From contig NZ_BOMB01000040.1 in NCBI RefSeq assembly GCF_016861975.1, positions 47,575 to 111,574 on the forward strand: a DNA stretch of 64,000 nucleotides, in the 5' to 3' direction. Positions 1-8,022 of the stretch are shown one piece after another. Position numbers and translations under genes: made by a program. How positions within the stretch are numbered: position 1 is the first letter of the stretch; every line of letters begins with the position of its first letter. The notes beneath the pieces were generated by a model that made no database searches, was not told where the DNA came from, and saw only the letters and a program-made list of their open reading frames with translations. This DNA is from Actinocatenispora rupis (GTDB taxonomy: Bacteria; Actinomycetota; Actinomycetes; Mycobacteriales; Micromonosporaceae).

Positions 1-1266
1 CGATGCGTCACCGAGCACCACGGTGGCCGCGTTCGCCGGGGCGAAATAGCGCTCCGCGACCTCGGTGACCGCTTCGACACTGGCGGCGGCCATCCGCTCG
101 GCGTGCCCGGTCAGCCAGTCCAGCCGCAGCCCCGATCCGGACAGCGAGGACATCAGCCCGGCGAGGCCGGACTGGGTCGCCAGGCTGAGCTGCAACGTGC
201 CCACCCCGTACTGCCGGGCCTGCTCCAGCTCGTCCACGCCGACCGGCGTGGACACCAGCCGCCCCAGCTCGTACCAGGTCTCGACGAGGGCCGGTGCGGT
301 CACCTCGGTCGCCACGTCGGCGGACACCACGACCGACGAACCCGCCGCCGAGTGCTCGATCGACGACCGCGGCGAGTACGTGTAGCCCTTGGCCTCGCGG
401 ATGTTCTCCACCAGCCGGGACGAGAAGTAGCCGCCGTAGATGAGGTTCGCGAGCTGGAGCGCGGAGTGGTCCGGGTGCGTGCGGCCGACCGCGCCGAGCC
501 CGATCCGCAGCGACGACTGCACCGAACCGGGCCGGTCGGCGAGCGTCACCGGGCCGGGCTCGATCCCCGGTACGGCCGGCAGTTCGACGCTCTTGCCGCC
601 GCCGTTCCAGGTGGACAGCGCGGCCTCGGCGGCGTCCAGCGCCTTCGCCGGCGGTACGTCACCGACGATGACCAGGATCGCGCCGGCCGGGTGCACCCGC
701 TCGGCGTGCAGCGACCGCAACGCGGCCGGCCGTACGGCGGCGAGCTGCTCCGGCTCGGCGGTCTGCCGCGCGTACGGGTGGCGGCCGTACATCCGGTGGT
801 TGAGCGCCGCGCGCGCCAGGTACGCCGGCTGGGTCTTGGCCACCCGGACCTGGTCGGCGAGCCGGTCCCGCTCCGCCGCGACCTCACCCGACGGGTACGT
901 CGCGTCGGAGAGCACCAGGCCGAGCAGGTCCAGCAGCCGGCCCAGGCCGGACGACAGCGCGTTCCCGCCCAGCAGCAACCGGTCCGGGTCGACCGCCGCG
1001 GTCAGGCCGCCGCCGATCCGCTGCAGCTCGGTGGACAGCTCCACATTGGACAGTTCGGACGTGCCGGACAGCATGGTCTCGGCCAGCACCATCCCGCGCG
1101 CCACGTTCGTCCGGGCGAACGGCACGCGCAACCGCACCTCGACCAGCGGTACGGCCGGGCGACGCGCGGCGATCACGGTCAACCCGTTGGCCAGCGTGCG
1201 CTCGGCGGTCTTCGGCAGCTTCAGCTTCCGCGCCGCCGCGAGCGCCGGTACCTCCCGCAGCGTCAT
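1..1266 (-). CDS. M16 family peptidase-like protein, non-catalytic partner (3' end outside window)
   Basis: 422 codons are visible; the C-terminus lies beyond the left edge. The protein has M16 (insulinase/processing-peptidase) architecture, including a GYTYSPRSS segment in the second half that matches the substrate-handling region of the family, but no HxxEH zinc motif near the N-terminus. Bacterial M16 proteins often occur as such pairs: one zinc-bearing chain and one chain that lacks the metal site and completes the chamber. The zinc-bearing chain is the gene immediately upstream (stop at 1325). Start ATG at 1264-1266 has GGGAG five bases upstream. The gap to the upstream gene is under 60 bases, so co-transcription is likely. 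Confidence 0.85.
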   Translation of the reverse strand, partial: MTLREVPALAAARKLKLPKTAERTLANGLTVIAARRPAVPLVEVRLRVPFARTNVARGMVLAETMLSGTSELSNVELSTELQRIGGGLTAAVDPDRLLLGGNALSSGLGRLLDLLGLVLSDATYPSGEVAAERDRLADQVRVAKTQPAYLARAALNHRMYGRHPYARQTAEPEQLAAVRPAALRSLHAERVHPAGAILVIVGDVPPAKALDAAEAALSTWNGGGKSVELPAVPGIEPGPVTLADRPGSVQSSLRIGLGAVGRTHPDHSALQLANLIYGGYFSSRLVENIREAKGYTYSPRSSIEHSAAGSSVVVSADVATEVTAPALVETWYELGRLVSTPVGVDELEQARQYGVGTLQLSLATQSGLAGLMSSLSGSGLRLDWLTGHAERMAAASVEAVTEVAERYFAPANAATVVLGDAS

Positions 1267-1324
1267 GCCGCACTCCCATCGATCCGTGCCCCGCCACCGA
1301 CCTGCCGCAGCCTCCGGTCCGCGC

Positions 1325-2653
1325 TCACGACGCGCCTCCCGGAACGACCTCGACGGTAGCGCGCCGGGACGGGCGCAGGCTGGCGGCAGCCGCCACGATG
1401 GACTCCTCGCTGACCTCGCCGATCAGGCGGGGCAGATCGTTGGTGAGCGCGGCGTCCCCGCGCTGCTGGGCGATGGTGCCCATGCGCAGCGCGCGGCCGA
1501 GCACCGGGTCGAGGTCACGCAACAGCTGCGCGACGATGCGGGCCTTGATGCCGTCCAACTCCCCCGGTACGAGACCGCCGGTGGCGAGCCGGTCCAGCTC
1601 CTCGTCGACGGTGCCGAGTACGGCGTCGACGGAGCCGCCGGGCGGCAGGTGCGCCGACAGCAGCATCGCGGTGGGGTCGCGCACCTCGAACGGTTCGCCC
1701 ATGAACCCCACGTACCCGCCGATGCCGGTGACCGCGCGGTCCTTCAGCACCAGCCGCTCCACCAACCGGGACGAGTCGCCGTCGGTCAGCACCTCGGCGA
1801 GCACGACATACGGCAGGTACGCGGCGAAGTCGCCGATCGGGTCGGGAACCCGCCAGGCGGAGGCGAACGCGGCCAGCGGCGCCCGTTCGTCCACATAGGA
1901 GTCACGGCGCTCGGCGGTCAGGTCCGGCTCGGCGAAGCTCGGCCGCACCGGGGCCGGCCGCGCCGGTACGTCACCGAAGTGCTGCTCCACCAACGCCTGC
2001 GCGTCGGCCACGTCGAAGTCGCCGGCCAGCGCGAGCGTCGCGTTGCTCGCCGCGTAGTACGTGGTGAAGAAGTCCTCGGCGTCGGCGACGGTCGCGGCGT
2101 TCAGGTCGACGAACGAGCCGTACCCGTCGTGCGCGTTGGGGAACGTGTCGAACATGACCGGCGGCAGCCGCAGCCACGGAAACCCGCCGTACGGCCGGTT
2201 CAGCACGTTGACCCGGATCTCCTCGGAGACCACGTCGATCTGGTTGCGCAGGTTCTCCTCGGTGATCTTCGGCCGGCGCATCCGGTCGGCTTCGAGGAAC
2301 AGCGCGCGCTCCAGCGCGTTCGACGGGAGGAACTGGTAGTAGTCCGTGTAGTCGAGGTGGGTCGAGCCGTTGAAGGTGCCGCCGGACCCCTGCACGTACC
2401 GGAAGTGGGCGAGCTTCTCCAGGTTCTCCGAGCCCTGGAACATCAGATGCTCGAACAGGTGGGCGAACCCGGTCCGGCCCTCCGGCTCCGACCTGATGCC
2501 GACGTCGTAGATCACCGCGACGGCGACCACCGGCGCGCTCCGGTCGGGCGCCAGGACGACCCGCAGGCCGTTGGCGAGCTGGTACTGCTCCACCGGGTAC
2601 TTGGTGGTCGGGATCCGCACGCGGCGGTTGCTGAGACTGCTTCGAGCGGGCAC
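1325..2653 (-). CDS. M16 family zinc metallopeptidase
   Basis: 442 residues, normal length for a short bacterial M16 peptidase. The inverted zinc motif HLFEH is at residues 65-69, followed by the conserved acidic helix (IDVVSEEIRV, residues 139-148) that supplies the third zinc ligand. It probably degrades peptides or small unfolded proteins in the cytoplasm, working with the zinc-less partner encoded just downstream. The N-terminal LANGLRVVLAPD strand is typical of the family start, which supports ATG 2653. No signal peptide is visible. Confidence 0.9.
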   Translation of the reverse strand: MPARSSLSNRRVRIPTTKYPVEQYQLANGLRVVLAPDRSAPVVAVAVIYDVGIRSEPEGRTGFAHLFEHLMFQGSENLEKLAHFRYVQGSGGTFNGSTHLDYTDYYQFLPSNALERALFLEADRMRRPKITEENLRNQIDVVSEEIRVNVLNRPYGGFPWLRLPPVMFDTFPNAHDGYGSFVDLNAATVADAEDFFTTYYAASNATLALAGDFDVADAQALVEQHFGDVPARPAPVRPSFAEPDLTAERRDSYVDERAPLAAFASAWRVPDPIGDFAAYLPYVVLAEVLTDGDSSRLVERLVLKDRAVTGIGGYVGFMGEPFEVRDPTAMLLSAHLPPGGSVDAVLGTVDEELDRLATGGLVPGELDGIKARIVAQLLRDLDPVLGRALRMGTIAQQRGDAALTNDLPRLIGEVSEESIVAAAASLRPSRRATVEVVPGGAS

Positions 2654-2759
2654 CTTGCGACCCTATCCGCAGAAACCCGCCAACCGCACGAGGCCCCACG
2701 GATCGGACCGGACCCGACGCCTATCCTTGGGGATCCGTCCGAGGAGGTGTCCGACCACC

Positions 2760-3188
2760 ATGCCGGTACTCGTGCCAGTCGAGTCGCTGTTCATCCTGGA
2801 CGGGCTGGTCTCCTGCGGCAGCTGCCACGGCCCGATGGCCCCCGTGTGCGGCACGCCGGTGCCGCCCGTGGTGCGCGACCGGCACTACTCCTGCCGGGCC
2901 GGCTGCGAGCGTTTCACCGTCGACGCCGACCACGCCGAGCGGTACGCGTTGGACGGGGCGCTGCGGCGACTGTCCACATCGGACGACGCGCCGTACATCC
3001 CGGGGTGGACTCCCCCGTCGTACGACGACGGCCGCAAGCACGTGGCGCGCCGGTGGAACGCCGCGTCCGCCGGGGAGCAGCGCGACGTGCTGCGCCACCT
3101 GATCCGGGCCGTCGTGGTCGGCACCGAGACCGGCACCGCCGCCGCCGAGGTACCGCTGTCGGTCGCGTTCCACCGCCGCGCCGACTGA
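2760..3188 (+). CDS. stand-alone serine-recombinase C-terminal-like zinc-ribbon protein
   Basis: 142 residues. Cys19-x2-Cys22 and Cys45-x3-Cys49 form a zinc-ribbon pattern embedded in a LFILDGLVSCGSCHGPM context that resembles the recombinase zinc beta ribbon of large serine integrases. The C-terminal half (WNAASAGEQRDVLRHLIR, then VVVGT) resembles the segment that follows that ribbon in such recombinases. The catalytic resolvase domain and DNA-binding recombinase domain are absent. ATG 2760 has GGAGG about 13 bases upstream. It may be a domesticated remnant or an independent DNA-binding protein; the resemblance is by eye only. Confidence 0.7.
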   Translation: MPVLVPVESLFILDGLVSCGSCHGPMAPVCGTPVPPVVRDRHYSCRAGCERFTVDADHAERYALDGALRRLSTSDDAPYIPGWTPPSYDDGRKHVARRWNAASAGEQRDVLRHLIRAVVVGTETGTAAAEVPLSVAFHRRAD

Positions 3189-3193
3189 CCGCG

Positions 3194-4216
3194 TCAGGAC
3201 CGGCGGATCGAGTTGATCGCGTCCTTCACGACCCAGTCGTACTGCTTGTGCGTGCCGGGAATCGACACGTACAGCACGGCGGCGGTCGGCTTGCCGACGT
3301 CCAGGGTGACCACGCCGACCAGCTCGTTGTCGGCCTTCAGCCCGTCCTTGCTGTCGTCGAAGTGCAGCCGGAAGATCGACACCCACGCGTTCAGGCCGCC
3401 GATCGTGGTCAGCTTGTCCTCGATCTTGTCCATGTGGTTCGGCTGCGGATAGTACGACTCGCGCACGTCCGCGACGATCTGCTGCCCCACGCACTTGAGG
3501 TCGAGGATCGTGCCGTCGTTCACGGTGGCCGGTACCGACCCGGACAGCACGGACGCCAGGTACTGCCCCTTCGAGTACTGCTCGGTCACGAACGCCTGGC
3601 CGACCCGGTAGTGCACCTTCAGCTGGCCGCCCACCCAGTCCTCGTGCCACGGCTGGAACGGCGACGAGAACTGCTTGTACGAGATGCCCGCCGTCCGGTC
3701 CGACGTGCGCGGGCCGGGCGGCGCGGGCGGACCCTCCTTGTACCCGGGGTTCGCGGTGGCGGTCGGCGGCGGACACGCCTGCGCGAGCGGCGGACCGGTC
3801 TGCTTCTGCGTGTGGACCCCGAACGGCAGCCCGCCCCCGCCGCCGAACGAGCCGGTGATCGCCATGGCCAGCACGACGATCAGGCCGACCCCGAGTACGG
3901 TGCCGGCCGCGCCGAGGAACCAGCCGAGCCGTAGCCCGCGCGGCTTGTCGGTCGTCCCGCCCGGGGTGCCGCCGCCGAGGGCGACCGGGTCACGCCGCTG
4001 CCACCAGTGGCGCTGCGCGTCGGGCGGCGGCGGGGCCGACACCTCGTGTGCCGCGGTGACCAGCCCGGACTCGGCGCGCGGGTGCGCCGGGTGGGCGGCC
4101 CGCACGATCGGCGTACTTCCGGGCACGTCGCGGGCCGGCGGCGGTACGACGACGAAGTCGGTCGTCTCGCCGGCCTGCCGGGACCACACGGCGTCGCGGT
4201 CGCTCTGGTCGGTCAT
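3194..4216 (-). CDS. anchored membrane protein with long extracytoplasmic domain, function unknown
   Basis: 340 residues from ATG 4216 (GGGAG directly upstream; an upstream in-frame ATG at 4255 has no better ribosome site). A charged, proline-rich cytoplasmic N-terminus of about 100 residues (with HWWQRRD) precedes one strong membrane helix (WFLGAAGTVLGVGLIVVLAM) and a glycine-rich linker. The external domain of about 200 residues contains two cysteines (CPPPTA and DLKCVGQ). I do not recognise the fold. Its stop lies 5 bases from the convergent recombinase-like gene. Confidence 0.8.
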   Translation of the reverse strand: MTDQSDRDAVWSRQAGETTDFVVVPPPARDVPGSTPIVRAAHPAHPRAESGLVTAAHEVSAPPPPDAQRHWWQRRDPVALGGGTPGGTTDKPRGLRLGWFLGAAGTVLGVGLIVVLAMAITGSFGGGGGLPFGVHTQKQTGPPLAQACPPPTATANPGYKEGPPAPPGPRTSDRTAGISYKQFSSPFQPWHEDWVGGQLKVHYRVGQAFVTEQYSKGQYLASVLSGSVPATVNDGTILDLKCVGQQIVADVRESYYPQPNHMDKIEDKLTTIGGLNAWVSIFRLHFDDSKDGLKADNELVGVVTLDVGKPTAAVLYVSIPGTHKQYDWVVKDAINSIRRS

Positions 4217-4369
4217 CTCCCGCGCTCTCTTCGGGTACGCGCCGGGGCCGTGCACCGCACGCCCGGCGGGCGGCTCGCGGCCCTGCCCGACAACGGTAGC
4301 GGGCGACGCTGTGGGCGCCGGGTGTGGCCGGCGGCGGAGCGGGGATCGTGATGCTGCGTCGTACCACCG

Positions 4370-4582
4370 TCACCGGCGGTCAGGATGTCGGCGCTGGTCG
4401 GCGGGCGTCGGCTGCCGGGGCGAGTGCAGCTCGATCACCGTACTGGTCTCGGGGTGCCGCGCGGACTGGCTGGGGTGCCACGGCGCGAGCGAGACGGCCG
4501 CGGCCATCGCGACTCCCGCCGCCGCGATCGCGCAGACGACGAGCAGTTCGGTACGGCCGGTCGTGCCGATACCGGCGGCCAT
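4370..4582 (-). CDS. small single-pass membrane protein
   Basis: 70 residues with one hydrophobic helix (LLVVCAIAAAGVAMAAAVSLA) near the N-terminus and a polar, arginine-rich C-terminus. The ATG at 4582 has AAGGA seven bases upstream, better than expected by chance, and that is the main reason to call a gene here. Function unknown. Confidence 0.6.
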   Translation of the reverse strand: MAAGIGTTGRTELLVVCAIAAAGVAMAAAVSLAPWHPSQSARHPETSTVIELHSPRQPTPADQRRHPDRR

Positions 4583-4610
4583 GGTGTGTCCTTCCCCGTG
4601 GTGCCTGGAC

Positions 4611-4634
4611 GCGGGGCCATCGCGGCGGCCCCGC
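4611..4634 (-). terminator. hairpin downstream of the GPP34 gene
   Basis: GCGGGGCC (4611-4618) pairs with GGCCCCGC (4627-4634) around an 8-base loop. It lies downstream of the SPFH/RHH/GPP34 block on the minus strand and upstream of the small membrane gene, so it could end the first transcript. There is no U tract, which is usual in high-G+C actinobacteria. Confidence 0.4.
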
Positions 4635-4638
4635 GGCG

Positions 4639-4672
4639 GAGGAGCCAGAGCCTCCGAGGAGCCAGAGCCTCC
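4639..4672. repeat. perfect 17-bp tandem duplication
   Basis: GAGGAGCCAGAGCCTCC occurs twice head to tail (4639-4655 and 4656-4672). Each copy is itself an imperfect inverted repeat (GGAGG...CCTCC). It lies in the gap between the GPP34 gene and the small membrane gene. Confidence 0.9.
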
Positions 4673-4788
4673 GCCGTTGTCGTTGCTGTGCGTGAGCGTC
4701 GCACGGATTCCGGATCCCGTCAGCCCCGCGGCCGGCTCTTCACCGAAGTTCCGTCAAGAATTCGACAGAAACTTCAGGTGGTACCGGC

Positions 4789-5445
4789 TCAGCTGCCTGC
4801 GGCGGCACCGGCCGAGGCCGCCGCGGCCCGGTCGGACTGGATCGCCTTGCGTACGGCGGTCGCCACCGGATCGACACTCTCCGCAAGCATCTCGATACGT
4901 TTCTTGTACGAGCGGCGCTCCGACCCGCTCAGCACCGTACGCAGCTCGGCCGCCGCGGCGAGCGCCACCGCCGCCGCGTCCCGGGCCTCGACCCGGTCCA
5001 CCGGCCGGTCCCCGCGCAGCGCCTGCCCCACCCCGTCCACGTACGCCCGGTACGTGCGCGGGTCGGTGACGGTCAGCCGCTCGGACGGGAAGATGCCGAG
5101 CACCCGGCGCGTCTCGACGGTGAGGAAACCGTTGTCCACCAAGCGGTCCCGTACCCGGGGGCGGGCCTGGCGGGCCTGCCGACGCACCCAGTGCCGCCAG
5201 TCGCGGGGCCGGCCCGACGCGGCGATCTCGGCCAGCACGTCCGCGGCGAACGGGTCGGAATCGGCGACCAGACCGGTCGGTACGGCCTTGCGCTGCTCGT
5301 CCCGCAGCGCGCCGGCCAGCAACAGGTCGGCGAGCGCGGCACCGCGCAGCAGGTACCCGATCCGGTCGCGGGCGACCAGGCGTTCCTTGGCGGGATCCAG
5401 TGCCAGCAGGTACATCCGGGACGGCAGGTCGTCGGGAAGCCGCAC
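4789..5445 (-). CDS. GPP34 family phosphoprotein-like protein
   Basis: 218 residues matching the GPP34 (Golgi phosphoprotein 3-like) pattern known in actinobacteria: an N-terminal LLALDPAKERLVARDRIGYL strand-helix, the LLRGAALADLLLAGAL helix and a basic FPSERLTVTDPRTYRAY central segment. Eukaryotic members bind phosphoinositide headgroups; the bacterial role is unknown. It starts 3 bases after the stop of the ribbon-helix-helix gene, so the two are probably translated together. Confidence 0.85.
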   Translation of the reverse strand: MRLPDDLPSRMYLLALDPAKERLVARDRIGYLLRGAALADLLLAGALRDEQRKAVPTGLVADSDPFAADVLAEIAASGRPRDWRHWVRRQARQARPRVRDRLVDNGFLTVETRRVLGIFPSERLTVTDPRTYRAYVDGVGQALRGDRPVDRVEARDAAAVALAAAAELRTVLSGSERRSYKKRIEMLAESVDPVATAVRKAIQSDRAAAASAGAAAGS

Positions 5446-5448
5446 GGC

Positions 5449-5673
5449 TCACTCCTCGTCGTCGGTACTGTCATCGTCCTGTGTGGACGGTCGGCCGGGG
5501 CGGCGGATCCGCCCCACGTCCTTCGGCAGCCGGCCGGCGTCGGCCAGCGCGCGCCGCAGCAGGAACTCGATCTGCGCGTTGGTACTGCGCAGTTCCGCGC
5601 CGGCCCACCGCGCCAGCGCGTCGTGCACGGCCGGATCGAGCCGGAGCAGGATCTTCTTGCGTTCAGTCGCCAT
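5449..5673 (-). CDS. ribbon-helix-helix (Arc/HicB-like) DNA-binding protein
   Basis: 74 residues. The N-terminal KKILLRLDPAVHDALARWAG is a typical RHH beta strand plus first helix, and TNAQIEFLLRRALADAG is the second helix. The C-terminus is an acidic tail (DDDSTDDEE). It sits between an SPFH gene and a GPP34 gene. No toxin gene is adjacent, so a regulatory role is more likely than an antitoxin role. Confidence 0.8.
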   Translation of the reverse strand: MATERKKILLRLDPAVHDALARWAGAELRSTNAQIEFLLRRALADAGRLPKDVGRIRRPGRPSTQDDDSTDDEE

Positions 5674-5700
5674 ACGCGATCGTCCTTACGCCGCAACGGT

Positions 5701-5731
5701 TCCCGCACCGTCCACCATGGACGGTGCGGGA
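5701..5731 (-). terminator. perfect 14-bp hairpin after the SPFH gene
   Basis: Bases 5701-5714 and 5718-5731 are exact reverse complements, separated by CCA. The hairpin lies between the SPFH stop (5739) and the RHH start (5673) on the same strand. It may end or attenuate the SPFH transcript before the RHH-GPP34 pair. Confidence 0.75.
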
Positions 5732-5738
5732 GCCGGCC

Positions 5739-6662
5739 CTACTGGTACAGCGATCCGGTGTTGACGATCGGCTGGGTGCCCCGCTCGCCGCAGAGCACCA
5801 CCAGCAGGTTGCTGACCATGGTGGCCTTGCGCTCCTCGTCCAGCTCGACCACGTCGCGCTCGGTCAGCCGGTCCAGCGCCAGCTCGACCATGCCGACCGC
5901 GCCCTCGACGATCCGCTGCCGGGCGGCGACCACCGCACCGGCCTGCTGGCGCTGGAGCATGACCTGGGCGATCTCCGGCGCGTACGACAACCGGGTGATG
6001 CGGGACTCGATCACCTTGACGCCGGCCGACGCGACCCGGGCGCCGATCTCGTCGGACATCTTCGCGGTGATCTCGTCGGCGTTGTCCCGCAACGACAGCG
6101 ACCCGTTCTCGTGCGAGTCGTACGGGTAGGCGCCGGCGACGTGCCGCACCGCGGTCTCCGCCTGGATCGACACGAACGCGCGGAAGTCGTCCACCTCGAA
6201 CACCGCCTTGGCGGTGTCCTCGACCTGCCACACGACGACCGCGGCCATCTCGATCGGGTTGCCGTCCGCGTCGTTCACCTTGACCGTGTCGGTCTCCAGG
6301 TTGCGGATCCGCGTGGAGATCTTGTGCCGCTTGGTGAACGGGTTGACCCAGCGCAGGCCGCTGGTCCGGATGGTCCCGGTGTACCGCCCCAGCAACTGCA
6401 CGACGCGCGCCTCGCCGGGGGCCACCGAGTTCAGCCCGCCGCCGAGAATGGCGCCGGCGACGATCGCGACGACGCCGACCGGGACCAGAGCGCCGGCGCG
6501 GTCGGCGGACGCGCCGGCCACGATCACCACGACGCCGAGCACGATCAGTACGAGCACAAGGGCCAGCATCGGCAGGCCGGCGGCGCCGCGCGCGGGCCGC
6601 TCGGACACCTGCGCCGCGGGCATGTCCACCTGGACGGACTCACCGGGCCGGGGGGTACTCAT
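5739..6662 (-). CDS. SPFH (band 7/prohibitin) domain membrane protein
   Basis: 307 residues. Two N-terminal hydrophobic helices (about residues 31-50 and 56-75) precede an SPFH domain that begins SVAPGEARVVQLLGRYTGT and continues through DNADEITAKMSDEIGARV, followed by the alanine/glutamine-rich helix AQVMLQRQQAGAVVAARQRI. SPFH proteins oligomerise on membranes and organise or protect membrane enzymes. It is divergent from the TetR gene, with a 16-bp palindrome in between. Confidence 0.9.
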   Translation of the reverse strand: MSTPRPGESVQVDMPAAQVSERPARGAAGLPMLALVLVLIVLGVVVIVAGASADRAGALVPVGVVAIVAGAILGGGLNSVAPGEARVVQLLGRYTGTIRTSGLRWVNPFTKRHKISTRIRNLETDTVKVNDADGNPIEMAAVVVWQVEDTAKAVFEVDDFRAFVSIQAETAVRHVAGAYPYDSHENGSLSLRDNADEITAKMSDEIGARVASAGVKVIESRITRLSYAPEIAQVMLQRQQAGAVVAARQRIVEGAVGMVELALDRLTERDVVELDEERKATMVSNLLVVLCGERGTQPIVNTGSLYQ

Positions 6663-6714
6663 CTGCCACTCCCTCTCTTCCGCCGCCTCGCCGGGCGGCT
6701 ATCCAGAGCCTAGC

Positions 6715-6730
6715 AAAGTGATATCACTTT
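6715..6730. promoter_or_regulatory. 16-bp perfect palindrome, candidate operator
   Basis: AAAGTGATATCACTTT reads the same on both strands. It lies 53 bases from the SPFH start and about 46 bases from the TetR start in a locally A+T-rich gap. A TetR-family dimer could bind a site of this size, but the ligand protein is not shown by the sequence. Confidence 0.6.
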
Positions 6731-6763
6731 TTACCAGCCCTGGCGCTTCTTACTCAGGCGACG

Positions 6764-6770
6764 TATAAAT
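6764..6770 (+). promoter_or_regulatory. -10 box of a probably leaderless TetR mRNA
   Basis: TATAAAT ends 5 bases before the ATG at 6776. No ribosome-binding site fits in between, so transcription probably begins at or next to the start codon. A direct repeat TTACTCA (6750-6756 and 6770-6776), 20 bases apart, brackets the box. Confidence 0.65.
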
Positions 6771-6775
6771 TACTC

Positions 6776-7381
6776 ATGCAGGTAACGAAGGCGGCGGAGG
6801 GCCGGAGCGTGGCGGCCACCGCGCGGCGGGCGCAGATCGTCGCCGCCGCGACCGAGGTGATCGCCGAGGCGGGCTACCGGCAGGCGTCGTTCGCGCGCAT
6901 CGCCAAGCACGCCGGGCTCAGCAGCACCCGGCTGATCTCGTACCACTTCGCCGACAAGGGCGAGCTGATCCGCGAGGTCGCGGGGACCGTGTTCGAGAGC
7001 ATCGGGCGGTTCATGCACGAGCGGATGGCCGGACACGAGAGCGCGCGCGAGCTGCTGGAGGCGTACATCCGGGGGGTCGTGGGGTTCACGGCGACGCACC
7101 GGGCGCAGATGGCCGCGCTGACCCAGATCTTCCTGAACGGTGGGCTCGACTTCGACGCCGACGACGGTGCGGCCGCCAGCTCGCACGTGGAGGAGATCCT
7201 GCGGCACGGGCAGCGGACCGGCGAGTTCCGGGACTTCGACCCGCGCGTCGTCGGTACGAGCGTCCAGCGGTCCGTGGAGGGGCTGCCGTTCCTGCTGGCC
7301 GCCGACCCCGACGTCGACACCGGGGCGTACGCGGACGAGCTGGTGACCATGTTCGATCTCGCCACCCGGGCCGCGTCGTGA
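6776..7381 (+). CDS. TetR family transcriptional regulator
   Basis: 201 residues. The N-terminal helix-turn-helix (RRAQIVAAATEVIAEAG, then FARIAKHAGLSSTRLISYHF) is typical of TetR/AcrR. The ligand-binding half is all-helical. The last codons overlap the next gene (GTGA), and two membrane-protein genes follow in the same operon, so these and possibly the divergent SPFH gene are the likely targets. Confidence 0.92.
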   Translation: MQVTKAAEGRSVAATARRAQIVAAATEVIAEAGYRQASFARIAKHAGLSSTRLISYHFADKGELIREVAGTVFESIGRFMHERMAGHESARELLEAYIRGVVGFTATHRAQMAALTQIFLNGGLDFDADDGAAASSHVEEILRHGQRTGEFRDFDPRVVGTSVQRSVEGLPFLLAADPDVDTGAYADELVTMFDLATRAAS

Positions 7382-8022
7382 GGATCCGGCCGCTCACCGT
7401 CGTCGACTTCGTCGTCCCGACCGCGGCGTACTACGTGCTGCGGTTCGCCGGGGTGCACGAGCCGGTCGCGCTGGTGGCCGGCGCGGTGCTGTCGGTCGTG
7501 AGCGGGGTCGGCCAGCTGGTGTGGCGGCGGAAGATCGCGGCGATGCCGGTCTTCTGGCTCGTGGTGATGCTGGCCAGCCTGGCGGTCTCGCTGCTCGTCG
7601 GGAGTCCCCGCTTCCTGCTCGCCCGCGACGCGATCGGGGTGGCCGCGGGCGGTGTCGCGTTCCTGCTGTCGCTGCGGTTCCGGCGACCGGTGACGTTCAC
7701 GCTGTGCCGGCCGTTGCTGGAGAAGCGGTTCGGCACCTCGGCCGACTGGGACGACGCGTGGCGGCTCGCGCCGCGGTTCCGGCGGCTGTGGCGGGTCAAC
7801 ACGGTGATCTGGGGCGTCGCGCTGCTCGCCGACGCCGTACTGCGCGTCGCGATGGCGTACGCGCTGCCGATCGACGTGGCGCCGGGCGCGAACACCGTGC
7901 AGTACGTGGTGTTCACGGTGCTGATGATGGCGGTCACGAACGTGCACCTGACACTCGCCGGCCTGTGGCGGGTGCTGCACACCCTTCCGCGCACCACCGC
8001 ACTCTCCGGAGGTACCGCATGA
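7378..8022 (+). CDS. polytopic membrane protein, VC0807-like
   Basis: 214 residues starting at GTG 7378, which overlaps the TetR stop. There are about five or six hydrophobic helices, with a charged central loop (KRFGTSADWDDAWRL) resembling the VC0807/intracellular-septation-like family. No transport or enzyme motif is visible. Regulation by the TetR protein is an inference from the overlap. Confidence 0.75.
   Translation: MRIRPLTVVDFVVPTAAYYVLRFAGVHEPVALVAGAVLSVVSGVGQLVWRRKIAAMPVFWLVVMLASLAVSLLVGSPRFLLARDAIGVAAGGVAFLLSLRFRRPVTFTLCRPLLEKRFGTSADWDDAWRLAPRFRRLWRVNTVIWGVALLADAVLRVAMAYALPIDVAPGANTVQYVVFTVLMMAVTNVHLTLAGLWRVLHTLPRTTALSGGTA

Noticed and set aside
2760..3188. Integrated mobile element around the recombinase-like gene
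   Set aside because: No resolvase domain, no excisionase, no direct-repeat attachment sites and ordinary base composition around it.
103..3934. Long rightward frames across the M16 gene pair and the anchored membrane protein
   Set aside because: The opposite strand carries two M16 peptidases with family motifs and a membrane protein; the shadow products have no recognisable domains.
5449..5673. Type II toxin-antitoxin pair with the ribbon-helix-helix gene as antitoxin
   Set aside because: Neighbours are SPFH and GPP34 genes; no small toxin-like ORF overlaps or adjoins it.
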